From: Myxococcales bacterium
Lineage (GTDB): Bacteria > Myxococcota_A > Polyangia > Polyangiales > SLQV01
Length of the DNA: 37,089 nt
NCBI GenBank assembly: GCA_007131285.1
Contig: SLQV01000148.1
Span: 1-37,089, forward strand
Direction: 5' to 3'
Shown here piece after piece: positions 7,447 to 15,251 of the stretch (positions within the stretch are counted from its first letter, which is position 1; each line of letters opens with the position of its first letter). The position numbers were made by a program, and so were the translations under genes. The notes beneath the pieces are model-generated. The model saw nothing but the letters and a program-made list of their open reading frames with translations. It was not told the DNA's origin and ran no database searches.

Positions 7447-8529
7447 CTACATGCTCAACAGCAACAGCTCCATGCTGAATCCAGGCCCCATCGCGAAGGC
7501 AACAGCATATCGCCGATGTTTCGGGGACTTTGTGACGGGCCGTTCCAGTGCCTCCATCTGGGCGGCCAGAATCCACATGATGGTAGCCGACGACAGGTTA
7601 CCAAACGCACTGAGCTGTGCCCGGCTCAAGGCAAAGGCCTCGGCGGGCAACGCGAGGGTCTGGGCGAGATGGTCCAATACCTTCGGCCCGCCGGGGTGCG
7701 GCAGCCAATAACCTACATCTGTCCGAGTGAGACCCTCTGCTCGAAGCAGACGGTCGATAGCGCCCGGCAAAAGCGCCGCGACCCGGCTGGGAATATCCCG
7801 AGAAAGCTTCACCTTGAAGCCGCTCGCGGATATGGCCCACCCCATCAGGTGCTCTGAATCGGGACAAAAGCGCGCGAGGGTATGCATGATCCTCGGTCCC
7901 ACTGTCGCCGTTTCGCTTCCAGAAAGGATAGCCGCAGCAGCCCCATCGCCAAAGAGCGAGGTGGCGATCAAGTTTTCGATGGAAAGGTCGCCTGACTGAA
8001 GCGTCAGCGAGCATAGCTCGACGCTGACGACGGCTACGTGCGCACGTGGATAGGCTAGCAAATAGTCGTGCGCGCGCGAAAGCATCGCGGCCCCCGCAGC
8101 GCAGCCAAGTCCGAAAATCGGCACCCGCTTAATTTCAGGGTTTAACCCGAGAGCGTTGATGAGGTGAGCGTCTATAGACGGCGTTGCAATACCAGTGATG
8201 CTCGCGAAGAAAATGACATCAACGTCCCGCGGCGCAACGCATGCGCGCTTGAGTGCCACCCGAAGCACGTCCGCGGCGAGTGGCTTTGCTGCCGCTATCC
8301 AAAGATCATTTGAGTCACCAAAGTCCCTAATGCCTCGATAGCGCTCCAAAGGGTAGGCTAGGTGCCGCTTCGACACACCAGCACTTTGATTAAAGCGCCG
8401 AAATCTTTCGGCGTCTCGCGTGCTGAGTTCACCGCGCTGTGCCCACACATCGAGCACCGCATCCACGAGCTCAGCCTGATGATAAACATGCTCTGGCTGC
8501 GCCGTCGCAATCGCACTGATCACCGACAT
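7447..8529 (-). CDS. Type III polyketide synthase (chalcone/stilbene synthase family; likely alkylresorcinol or alkylpyrone synthase)
   Basis: A 360-aa homodimeric condensing enzyme that extends a CoA-bound starter (probably a fatty acyl group) with malonyl-CoA and cyclises the product. The catalytic triad is complete: Cys143 in FGLGCAAG, His278 in LPHPGGPK, and Asn311 in FGNLSSAT. The C-terminal GFGPG loop of plant enzymes is present as MGPG near 347-350. Length fits bacterial members such as BpsA, SrsA and Azotobacter ArsB/ArsC. It is the first gene of a three-gene unit with methyltransferase and flavoprotein, whose order supports phenolic lipid synthesis. Whether it makes resorcinols (aldol) or pyrones (lactone) cannot be read from the sequence by eye. 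The start at 8529 lacks a strong ribosome site. Confidence 0.93.
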   Translation of the reverse strand: MSVISAIATAQPEHVYHQAELVDAVLDVWAQRGELSTRDAERFRRFNQSAGVSKRHLAYPLERYRGIRDFGDSNDLWIAAAKPLAADVLRVALKRACVAPRDVDVIFFASITGIATPSIDAHLINALGLNPEIKRVPIFGLGCAAGAAMLSRAHDYLLAYPRAHVAVVSVELCSLTLQSGDLSIENLIATSLFGDGAAAAILSGSETATVGPRIMHTLARFCPDSEHLMGWAISASGFKVKLSRDIPSRVAALLPGAIDRLLRAEGLTRTDVGYWLPHPGGPKVLDHLAQTLALPAEAFALSRAQLSAFGNLSSATIMWILAAQMEALERPVTKSPKHRRYAVAFAMGPGFSMELLLLSM

Positions 8530-8935
8530 GAAGCCGCCATAGCAAAGAGCCTGGACCCAAGCGGCCCAACAATCCAGCCCCCGACCGAATGGGCTCCCCC
8601 CAGCGTAGCGCGCACACCCCCGAACCCGAGAGAAAACAATGCGGCGCTAGAGCTCGCCGTCGCGGAAGATTGTACGGCTGAACCTCATTCTCTATATGCA
8701 CGCCTCCGTTTGCGAGTTGCCCCATGGTACGCGCTATCTCGCAGCGTCAGCGCGAGGGGAAACGTGCTTGCGCGTAGACGCCTGACTCTGGACCCGCCGC
8801 TTCTGTGCGCAACTCTTCCCCTGCCGCGAAGAACGACGTAGGCCAGCCGTTAGAGCATGGCGACGACGTGGCGGAAGCCCAGAATACCCCCCGAAAGTCG
8901 CTGCCGTAAGCTGTCACCGGGCATGCGCCCCCGGC

Positions 8936-8980
8936 ACCGTGCACTCAGAAACCGTGCACTCAGAAACCGTGCACTCAGAA
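8936..8980. repeat. Three perfect tandem copies of a 15-bp unit
   Basis: ACCGTGCACTCAGAA occurs at 8936-8950, 8951-8965 and 8966-8980 without a mismatch. Each unit contains the palindrome GTGCAC. It lies in non-coding DNA between the tRNA and the polyketide synthase operon. It may be a slippage-prone minisatellite or an array of protein-binding sites. Confidence 0.9.
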
Positions 8981-8995
8981 CTTGCCCCCGCGACG

Positions 8996-9017
8996 TCTCC
9001 CTATCCTACTAGGGAGA
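8996..9017. repeat. Stem-loop with 8-bp perfect stem
   Basis: TCTCCCTA (8996-9003) and TAGGGAGA (9010-9017) are exact reverse complements around a 6-base loop. No T-run follows on either strand, so termination is uncertain; it lies about 150 bp downstream of the tRNA in the tRNA's direction of transcription. Confidence 0.5.
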
Positions 9018-9137
9018 GGAACACGCCCGCAGACCCATACCCTTAAGCCGCGCCCTGGGCACCGGCCCGGGCCACGACCCGCCGCACGGCGACACCAGGC
9101 TATGAAATCCGGCCGATTATAGGTTTCACCACCCAGA

Positions 9138-9169
9138 GCGGTGGGCGAATATAGCGGTGGGCGAATATA
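9138..9169. repeat. Two tandem copies of a 16-bp unit abutting the tRNA 3' end
   Basis: GCGGTGGGCGAATATA is repeated at 9138-9153 and 9154-9169. The second copy ends one or two bases from the last nucleotide of the tRNA. This is where 3' trailer processing of the tRNA precursor would occur. Confidence 0.9.
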
Positions 9170-9170
9170 G

Positions 9171-9244
<74 letters not shown>

Positions 9245-9257
9245 ATCATTGGCCGTT

Positions 9258-9285
9258 AGTGTAGTGTAGACGCGCGCTTGGTCAA
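9258..9285 (-). promoter_or_regulatory. Promoter of the initiator tRNA gene
   Basis: On the minus strand TTGACC (9285-9280) is followed after 16 bp by TACACT (9263-9258). Both resemble sigma70 -35 and -10 boxes. The predicted start, about 7 bases further on, is some 7 nt before the tRNA 5' end at 9244, a typical short tRNA leader. TACACT occurs twice overlapping; only this copy has proper spacing. Confidence 0.65.
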
Positions 9286-9302
9286 GCCTTTCCGTGTCCG
9301 GC

Positions 9303-9320
9303 TGCGCCTCTTTAGGCGCG
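9303..9320 (-). terminator. Possible terminator hairpin after mtnA
   Basis: GCGCCT (9304-9309) pairs with AGGCGC (9314-9319) around a CTTT loop, 29 bp past the mtnA stop and just before the tRNA promoter. There is no T-run after it on the minus strand, so intrinsic termination is not assured; position is the main argument. Confidence 0.35.
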
Positions 9321-9347
9321 CCCCACAAGCTCCTCGCCGTGCCAGGT

Positions 9348-10424
9348 TCAGGCATGAGGATGCCAGACACCGTTCTCGGTGATGATGGCGGTCACGAGGC
9401 TGGCGGGTGTTATGTCGAAGGCGGGATGGCGGTAGGCGACACCTTCCGGCGCAAGTCGCTCTCCGCGAATCAACGCAGCCTCGTCGCTGGAGCGCTCTTC
9501 GATGACGATACGCGTCTCCGGACCCCAAGCGTGGTCCATCGTTGCGGTCGAGGCGGCCACGATGAAAGGCAAGTTGTGGTAGCGTGCCGCGATGGCGAGC
9601 GCGTAGGTTCCAATCTTGTTGGCCACATCCCCTCGGGGACTGATGCGGTCTGCGCCCACCACCACGCCATCGATATCACCGGACGCCATCAGCGCAGGGC
9701 CCATGGCGTCGGTGAGAAGCGTCACCGGAAGTCCTAGCGTTTGCAGCTCCCAGGCGGTGAGCCTTGCGCCCTGTAGGTAGGGACGCGTCTCGTTGGCGTA
9801 GACGTGTGCCAGACGACCTTCACCACCGAGCGTGCGCAGGATGCCGATGGCCGTGCCCCAGCCGCCACAGGCCAGCGCTCCCGTATGACAGTGAGTAAGC
9901 AGCCTTCGGTTCCCTGTCAGAAAACGTGCGCCGAACGTGCCGAGTCTCCGATTGGCCGCAAGGTCATCGGCGTGTAGCCGCTTAGCTGCCATCAGCAGGT
10001 GCGCTGCCCGAGCCTGGGGTTCACGGTCTGCCACGGACATCGCTTCTTGGACCATGTGCATGACGGAGCGGCTGAGATTCACTGCGGTAGGTCGGGTGGC
10101 AATGAGCGCCTTAGCGGCGATCCCCATCACACCCGCGAAAACCTGGCGGTCGGAGGTCTCGCGGGCGGCGAGCATGGCAAGCCCGTAGGCCGCCACCAGG
10201 CCAATCGCGGGAGCACCGCGCACCTTCATGGAGACGATGGCCTCGGCCACGCCGTCACTATCCGTCAGCGTGGTGTAATGCACCGATCCGGGCAACAAAC
10301 GCTGGTCGAGCACCTTAAGCGACGAGGTCGCCTCATCGAAGCCGAAGGGTTGCACTTCATCCTCGACCCGCGCGTGGGCAAGCTGAGGCGTCGTCGGCCC
10401 CACAATGGGCGCCTCAGCGGTCAA
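9348..10424 (-). CDS. mtnA: S-methyl-5-thioribose-1-phosphate isomerase
   Basis: It interconverts methylthioribose-1-phosphate and methylthioribulose-1-phosphate in methionine salvage. The protein is 358 aa, usual for MtnA. The motifs are RGAPAIG at 69-75, a catalytic Cys179 in THCHTGALA (usually NCN-T/A-G in relatives), NETRPYLQGARLTAWEL at 211-227, and the catalytic Asp259 in GADRISPRGDVANKIG. These also fit the related eIF2B-alpha/ribose-1,5-bisphosphate isomerase family, but the length and the TRP-x-x-QGARLTA segment favour MtnA. The TTG start overlaps the gatB stop by four bases (TTGA), so it is the last, translationally coupled gene of gatC-gatA-gatB-mtnA. No other methionine-salvage gene is in the window. 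Confidence 0.92.
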   Translation of the reverse strand: MTAEAPIVGPTTPQLAHARVEDEVQPFGFDEATSSLKVLDQRLLPGSVHYTTLTDSDGVAEAIVSMKVRGAPAIGLVAAYGLAMLAARETSDRQVFAGVMGIAAKALIATRPTAVNLSRSVMHMVQEAMSVADREPQARAAHLLMAAKRLHADDLAANRRLGTFGARFLTGNRRLLTHCHTGALACGGWGTAIGILRTLGGEGRLAHVYANETRPYLQGARLTAWELQTLGLPVTLLTDAMGPALMASGDIDGVVVGADRISPRGDVANKIGTYALAIAARYHNLPFIVAASTATMDHAWGPETRIVIEERSSDEAALIRGERLAPEGVAYRHPAFDITPASLVTAIITENGVWHPHA

Positions 10425-11887
10425 GCCGAGTCACCCGCCAACGCAGCGTCGAGCACTTCCCCAAGCGCTTGTGGGTTCGCGCGCCCGGCGGTTCGCTGCA
10501 TGACTTGGCCCACAAAGAAACCCTTGAGACCGAGCTTCCCTTGGCGGTAGGCCGCAACCTTATCGGGATTGGCCGTTAGAATATCTTGAACAACCGCCAG
10601 AAGTTCACCGCGGTCAGATATCTGCGACAAGCCTTGGGCAGCGACAATAGCCTTGGGGCTGCCTCCTCTGGCGAGCAGTTCTGCATAGACCTGCTTCGCG
10701 AGTTTCGAGCTTAGTTCGCCGGACATTACCAGCGAAACAAGCTCGAAGAGAGCTTTCGGAGTGACGGGAAACTGCGCTGAGAGACCGTCGTAGCTGACCT
10801 CGCGGAGCACCTCGCTCTGCAGGTAATTCGCGACAGGTTTCGCCGCGTCAGCGCGCGCGGCCTCATCCGCCGCGTGGGCCAGCGTTGATTCGAAGAAGCG
10901 CGCAAGGCCTGGATGCGCCGACAGCACACCGGCGTCGTAGTCGCTAAGCCCGTAGACGGATTTCCAGCGCGTGCGTAGGGCCTCCGGCAGTTCAGGGAGC
11001 GCCACGCGTGCATGCTCAAGCAGCGTCTCATCGATGACCAGAGGCGGCAAGTCCGGGTCGGGGAAGTAGCGGTAGTCGTGGGCAAACTCTTTGCTGCGCA
11101 TCGCCACGGTTTTTTGTTCGTTTTCGTTCCACGAGCGCGTCTCTTGAACCACCTGCCCGCCGGAAACGATGACCGACTCTTGCCGGGCTATCTCGTAATC
11201 AATCGCCTTCCGCACAAAACGGAAGGAGTTTATGTTCTTAAGCTCCGTGCGTGTACCTAGGGTCTTCGAGCCCACGGGCCGAATCGATACGTTCGCGTCG
11301 CAGCGAAACGAACCCTCTTCTAGGTTGCCATCATTCACACCGGCAAACATCAGAATCTCGCGCAGCGAACGGAGGTAGGCTTCTGCCTCCTCAGAACTAG
11401 CCATGTCGGGATTGCTTACAATTTCGATGAGAGGAATGCCCGCGCGATTGAAGTCAATATGCGAAAGACTGGCAGAGCCTACGCCATGCAGGTTTTTGGC
11501 AGCGTCTTCCTCAACATGAATGCGCTCAAGCGTCACGCGTTTGCGCTTGCCTGCAACTTCGATGTCAACGTATCCGCCTACGTTAAGCGGCCGGTCGAAC
11601 TGCGAGATTTGGTAACCCTTGGGCAGGTCGGGGTAGAAATAATGCTTGCGAGCAAAGATGCTCTCGCGTTGAACGTCGCAACCAAGGGCAAGGCCGGCCA
11701 TGACTGCGAGACGAATCGCGGCCTCGTTCACCGCCGGCAGCGCCCCGGGCAAGCCCAGCGTCACGGGTCCGATATGCGTGTTGGGCACGTCTGTGAAGCG
11801 CGCTTCCGCCGGACAAAACAACTTGGTTGTCGTCAGGAGTTGTGCGTGAACTTCAAGTCCTATGACTGCCTCGAAAGCACTAGACAT
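10421..11887 (-). CDS. gatB: Asp-tRNA(Asn)/Glu-tRNA(Gln) amidotransferase subunit B
   Basis: The tRNA-binding and kinase subunit of GatCAB, which phosphorylates and then amidates mischarged Glu-tRNA(Gln) or Asp-tRNA(Asn). It is 488 aa, the expected length. Visible landmarks are the N-terminal IGLEVHAQL, LGLPGALPAVN, the ARKHYFYPDLPKGYQISQF segment, RTELKNINSFRFV, the DYRYFPDPDLPPL block, and a C-terminal YqeY-like domain ending GFFVGQVMQRT with NPQ. The start overlaps the end of gatA by eight bases. The presence of GatCAB means the organism probably makes Gln-tRNA and/or Asn-tRNA by transamidation; no glnS or asnS is in view to decide. Confidence 0.97.
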   Translation of the reverse strand: MSSAFEAVIGLEVHAQLLTTTKLFCPAEARFTDVPNTHIGPVTLGLPGALPAVNEAAIRLAVMAGLALGCDVQRESIFARKHYFYPDLPKGYQISQFDRPLNVGGYVDIEVAGKRKRVTLERIHVEEDAAKNLHGVGSASLSHIDFNRAGIPLIEIVSNPDMASSEEAEAYLRSLREILMFAGVNDGNLEEGSFRCDANVSIRPVGSKTLGTRTELKNINSFRFVRKAIDYEIARQESVIVSGGQVVQETRSWNENEQKTVAMRSKEFAHDYRYFPDPDLPPLVIDETLLEHARVALPELPEALRTRWKSVYGLSDYDAGVLSAHPGLARFFESTLAHAADEAARADAAKPVANYLQSEVLREVSYDGLSAQFPVTPKALFELVSLVMSGELSSKLAKQVYAELLARGGSPKAIVAAQGLSQISDRGELLAVVQDILTANPDKVAAYRQGKLGLKGFFVGQVMQRTAGRANPQALGEVLDAALAGDSA

Positions 11888-13433
11888 GGGCTCCGCCTTT
11901 CTCCGCGATGCGAGCGTCAGACCACTCTCCGCCTAGGGGTTTGAGTCCGAGGCGAGCGGTGGCCTCGACTGGGTCGGGCAGTTGAAGTTGTTGCGACGCG
12001 ATATCCAGACCGCGATAGAGCGTATCTGCCAGAGCGAAGAGGCGGCCTTCCGTCAGGCTTGGGCCAATGAGCTGAGCGCCGAGCGGCAGCTTGACGCCTT
12101 CCCAATCCGCGAACGCGCAGGGCACGCTCAGCGCGGGCAAGCCCGCAAGTGATGCGGGCAACGTGAAAATATCAGCCAGGTACATCGAGAGCGGATCGGC
12201 GACCTCCCCGAGCCGAAAGGCGGGGGTCGGCGTGGTCGGTGAGAGGATGGCGTCGCACTGGCTGAACGCGCGTGCGAAATCCTGGCATAGCAAGGTACGC
12301 ACCTTCTGGGCCTTCGCGTAGTAGGCATCGTAGTAGCCTGAAGCGAGCGCGAACGTGCCGAGCATAATGCGGCGCTTCACTTCCGCACCAAAGCCCTGTC
12401 CGCGGGTCTGGGCGTAGGTGTCGACGAGCGACTCCCCTTCTACACACACACCGTAGCGCACGCCATCGAAGCGCGAGAGATTACTCGATGCCTCAGCGGA
12501 GGCCACGATGTAGTAAATGGCGACGGCGTGCTCGGCGCACGGCAACTGGATATCGACGAAACGATGCCCCGCCTCCGCCAAAACCCGCTCGGCCTCCTGC
12601 AAACCGGAAACCACCGCCGGATCTAAGGCAGCAGGCAGTCCGACAAGGCGACCAATCGTCAACGGCTGCTGTGAAGACGCAATCTCACCGCCGTATCTCG
12701 GGACGGGAGCCCGCCGACTCGTCGCGTCGCGACCGTCATGGCCCGCGAGCACTTCAAGCGCGAGCGCCGCGTCTGCTGGCGAGGCCGCGAACGGACCTAT
12801 TTGGTCCAGCGAGGACGCGAAAGCGACCAGGCCGTAACGCGACACTCGACCGTAAGTGGGCTTCACCGCCGTGACCCCGCAAAACGCACCAGGCTGGCGC
12901 ACCGAGCCTCCCGTATCGCTACCAAGGGCGAGTGGCACAAGCCCGGCGGCCACCGCAGCGGCAGAGCCGCCGGAACTCCCCCCGGGAACGCGGGTAAGAT
13001 CCCAGGGATTGCGCACGACATGGTACGCCGAGTTTTCGTTGGAGGAGCCCATCGCGAACTCATCCATATTCGCCCGCCCCAGCACAATAGCTCCCTCCGC
13101 CCGGAGTCGTTCGACGACGTGAGCATCATAGGGAGAACGCCAACCTGCGAGCAGACGCGAGCCGCAGCTCACCTCTTGACCGCGCACGCAGATATTGTCC
13201 TTCATCAGCACGGGCACACCACAGAGGCGACCTGTTTTCGGACCACGGTCGACGGCTGCTGCCTGCGCCAATGCGACCTCCCGGTCCCAGCCGAGCAGAG
13301 CGCCGTAAATCCCATTTAGCGAGGAGAGCCGGCTTAGGGTCTCCTCCACCACGCTCTGAGCGCTTCGCCGCCCTGAGACCACTGCGTCTCGCACACCCAC
13401 AGCTGACATAGCTTGCGTCGACGCCGCGTTCAT
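11880..13433 (-). CDS. gatA: Asp-tRNA(Asn)/Glu-tRNA(Gln) amidotransferase subunit A
   Basis: The glutaminase subunit of GatCAB, an amidase-signature enzyme that frees ammonia from glutamine and passes it to GatB. The Lys-cisSer-Ser triad is intact: K78 in VLMKDN, S153 in GGSSGGS, and S177 in DTGGSVRQ. At 517 aa it is some 25-30 residues longer than many homologues, the extra being mainly at the C-terminus. It overlaps gatC by four bases (ATGA) and gatB by eight, which indicates tight stoichiometric coupling. Confidence 0.97.
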   Translation of the reverse strand: MNAASTQAMSAVGVRDAVVSGRRSAQSVVEETLSRLSSLNGIYGALLGWDREVALAQAAAVDRGPKTGRLCGVPVLMKDNICVRGQEVSCGSRLLAGWRSPYDAHVVERLRAEGAIVLGRANMDEFAMGSSNENSAYHVVRNPWDLTRVPGGSSGGSAAAVAAGLVPLALGSDTGGSVRQPGAFCGVTAVKPTYGRVSRYGLVAFASSLDQIGPFAASPADAALALEVLAGHDGRDATSRRAPVPRYGGEIASSQQPLTIGRLVGLPAALDPAVVSGLQEAERVLAEAGHRFVDIQLPCAEHAVAIYYIVASAEASSNLSRFDGVRYGVCVEGESLVDTYAQTRGQGFGAEVKRRIMLGTFALASGYYDAYYAKAQKVRTLLCQDFARAFSQCDAILSPTTPTPAFRLGEVADPLSMYLADIFTLPASLAGLPALSVPCAFADWEGVKLPLGAQLIGPSLTEGRLFALADTLYRGLDIASQQLQLPDPVEATARLGLKPLGGEWSDARIAEKGGAHV

Positions 13434-13771
13434 GGGCTGGTCTCCATCACTTTCTGCACCGCGAAAGCCCCAGCATCCGCTCTCGGTGCGGCTGCCAGCG
13501 CCTCTTCCCTCGGGAGATGCAGGCCGGGGACATCGTTCCGGAAGGACTGAGCCTCCTGCCTGTCAGGATGCATCGTGTCTGTTACCCCACTCACATCAAC
13601 CCCCTCGAGGCGATCAATGTATTTGAGAATCGCCGCCAGATCTGTGCGCAGACGCTCGATTTCGAGGTCAGTACAGGCCAGACGAGCGAGCCTGGCTATC
13701 GCGCGGACCTGGTCGGCCGCGAGACGCTCGATTTGGGGTTCAGCCTCCGACATGGATTTGCCATCTACCAT
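13430..13771 (-). CDS. gatC: Asp-tRNA(Asn)/Glu-tRNA(Gln) amidotransferase subunit C
   Basis: The small subunit that wraps around GatA and GatB and stabilises the amidotransferase. It is 113 aa from 13771, or 107 from the second ATG at 13753, with the family pattern of a helical N-terminus (VRAIARLARLACTDLEIERL), ILKYIDRLEGVDVSGV in the middle, and the C-terminal LREEAL-like stretch. First gene of the gatCAB-mtnA unit; its promoter should lie in the roughly 100 bp before it, but I see no clear boxes. Confidence 0.93.
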   Translation of the reverse strand: MVDGKSMSEAEPQIERLAADQVRAIARLARLACTDLEIERLRTDLAAILKYIDRLEGVDVSGVTDTMHPDRQEAQSFRNDVPGLHLPREEALAAAPRADAGAFAVQKVMETSP

Positions 13772-13868
13772 CAGCCGTCGTCGCTGTCAGGCAAGAACAC
13801 ATCAGGACCTAGGTGTAGCAACCCTACAGCGCCTATCCCCCTCACCGAGATTTGAAACCACCGGGCAA

Positions 13869-14930
13869 CTACATGCGCATAATCGATGCGCCCCAGTTAA
13901 GGCCCGCTCCCAGCGCGAAAAAACACACGAGCTGGCCGGGTTTGACAGCGCCGGACTCCCTAAGCTCATCGAGAAGGATGGGGATCGTTGCACCCGAAGT
14001 ATTACCGTACCGAGCAATATTTGAGGGAACCTTAGCCTCAGGCAACTTCATCGCGTCCCGCACCGCAGCATTGATGCGATCGTTTGCCTGATGCGCGAGG
14101 AACCAATCAATGGCTTCGAGTTCAACGTTCGCGCCCAAAGCGGCTTTGCGAATCGCGTCCGGCAAGCGCGTCACCGCGAGCTTGAAAAGCTCGCGGCCCT
14201 TCATTTGTGGCAGCTCACGCTCTTCGGCGAGCACCGCCTCATCGACAAAAGGCTGCGCCAAAAAACCGACCCCCGGAATGTAGATCTGGTCGAAGTGCGC
14301 GCCGTCGCTGGCGACGTGGGTATGGAGCAATCCTTCCCCGGCTCTTTCGCACCGCTCGAGTACACACGCACCCGCACCATCTCCAAAAATGACGGCATAG
14401 CCGCGATGCCGCGTTGCCCGAGCAAAGTCGGCGTCCCCCTCCTCCACTGGCCCCGTGTCATCTCGAAGCCGATCCCAGCGTTTCCAAGGCATCATGCCTG
14501 CATGTGCCTCGGCCGCAATAAGAAGCACACGCTTCGCGGCACCGGAAGCAAGCAGTCCGTCAGCGACCTGCAGTGCGTACGGAAACGCGGCGCACTGTTG
14601 GCGGATATCAAGCGCTGGCACGCTCGCGAGGCCGAGCTTTGTCGCCGCCATCGGCCCCGAGCCTGGGAAGACGTATTCCGGCGTCATCGTCGCGAAAATG
14701 ACGTAATCGATACTGGCGGGATCGATATCTCCGGAGGCAAGCGCTTGCTTGGCGGCGGCCGCTCCAAGATCGCTTACGCCCTGACCCGGAGCTGAAAAGT
14801 GCCGTTGGGCCACCCCTGTACGCTGCCGAATCCACGCGTCGTTCGTGTCCATCACGCGCGAAAGGACATCGTTGGTGACGGGCTGCCCAGGCACGAATCG
14901 GCCCGTAGCGATGATCTTCGAACCAGGCAT
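13869..14930 (-). CDS. fabH: 3-oxoacyl-ACP synthase III (KAS III)
   Basis: It condenses acetyl-CoA (or a branched acyl-CoA) with malonyl-ACP to start fatty acid synthesis. From the ATG at 14930 it is 353 aa and begins MPGSKIIATGRFVPG, exactly where FabH proteins start; the frame stays open upstream to 15197, but those 89 residues have no family likeness. The thiolase-fold triad is Cys113 (IRQQCAAFPYAL), His280 (AHQANDRIN) and Asn310 (YGNTSGATIP). It is somewhat longer than E. coli FabH because of an insertion around residues 147-172 (PWKRWDR...DADF), a region that shapes the acyl pocket. A purine-rich ribosome site lies 12-17 bp upstream. A specialised FabH-like enzyme remains possible. Confidence 0.92.
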   Translation of the reverse strand: MPGSKIIATGRFVPGQPVTNDVLSRVMDTNDAWIRQRTGVAQRHFSAPGQGVSDLGAAAAKQALASGDIDPASIDYVIFATMTPEYVFPGSGPMAATKLGLASVPALDIRQQCAAFPYALQVADGLLASGAAKRVLLIAAEAHAGMMPWKRWDRLRDDTGPVEEGDADFARATRHRGYAVIFGDGAGACVLERCERAGEGLLHTHVASDGAHFDQIYIPGVGFLAQPFVDEAVLAEERELPQMKGRELFKLAVTRLPDAIRKAALGANVELEAIDWFLAHQANDRINAAVRDAMKLPEAKVPSNIARYGNTSGATIPILLDELRESGAVKPGQLVCFFALGAGLNWGASIMRM

Positions 14931-15251
14931 ATCCTTCGATGCTTCCCTTCGTGGGACGGCACGTTGCCACGCACCGCACGGCGTGCAAGCGCTACCTGTC
15001 TCGAGCAGGGGCCCGCCACAGTGGCCCGGTCGTCGAGCGCGAACGCCGCGCACCGCGGCGTTCGTACACAGCAGCCCCAACGCGAAAGCCAATGGTCCTC
15101 CGTCGGTCTCGCGCCCAACATTCGCATGAATGCACACAAAAGGGGCCAAAACCATCGAACCCAAAGAGCATCCGAGACCACACACTCCGGCGGCCAAGGC
15201 AATGCACGCACCCCGGCGCGTGCCAGCCCTGGCCCCTAAACGTAGGCTGCT
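14931..15251. other. Gap between tyrS and fabH
   Basis: About 320 bp. On the minus strand the fabH frame stays open to 15197 and would encode a hydrophobic, Cys/Gly/Ala-rich stretch of 89 residues (for instance LAFALGLLCTNAAVRG). I cannot tell whether this is a small membrane protein fragment or chance in GC-rich DNA. No RNA gene or clear promoter is seen. Confidence 0.35.

Larger units (their letters stand above)
8530..9170. other. Long repeat-rich non-coding region between the polyketide synthase and tRNA-fMet
   Basis: About 640 bp without a believable gene; open frames here are shadows with biased composition. The left part should contain the promoter of the polyketide synthase operon. 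The right part (8936-9169) holds a three-copy 15-bp tandem repeat, an 8-bp stem-loop, a GGCCCGGGCC palindrome (9064-9073), an inverted copy of ten bases of the tRNA T-arm (9105-9114) and a two-copy 16-bp tandem repeat that abuts the tRNA. Confidence 0.5.

Noticed and set aside
8362-8841. Plus-strand frame of 159 codons across the polyketide synthase start
   Set aside because: Overlaps the 5' part of the synthase antisense and has no motif; a shadow frame.
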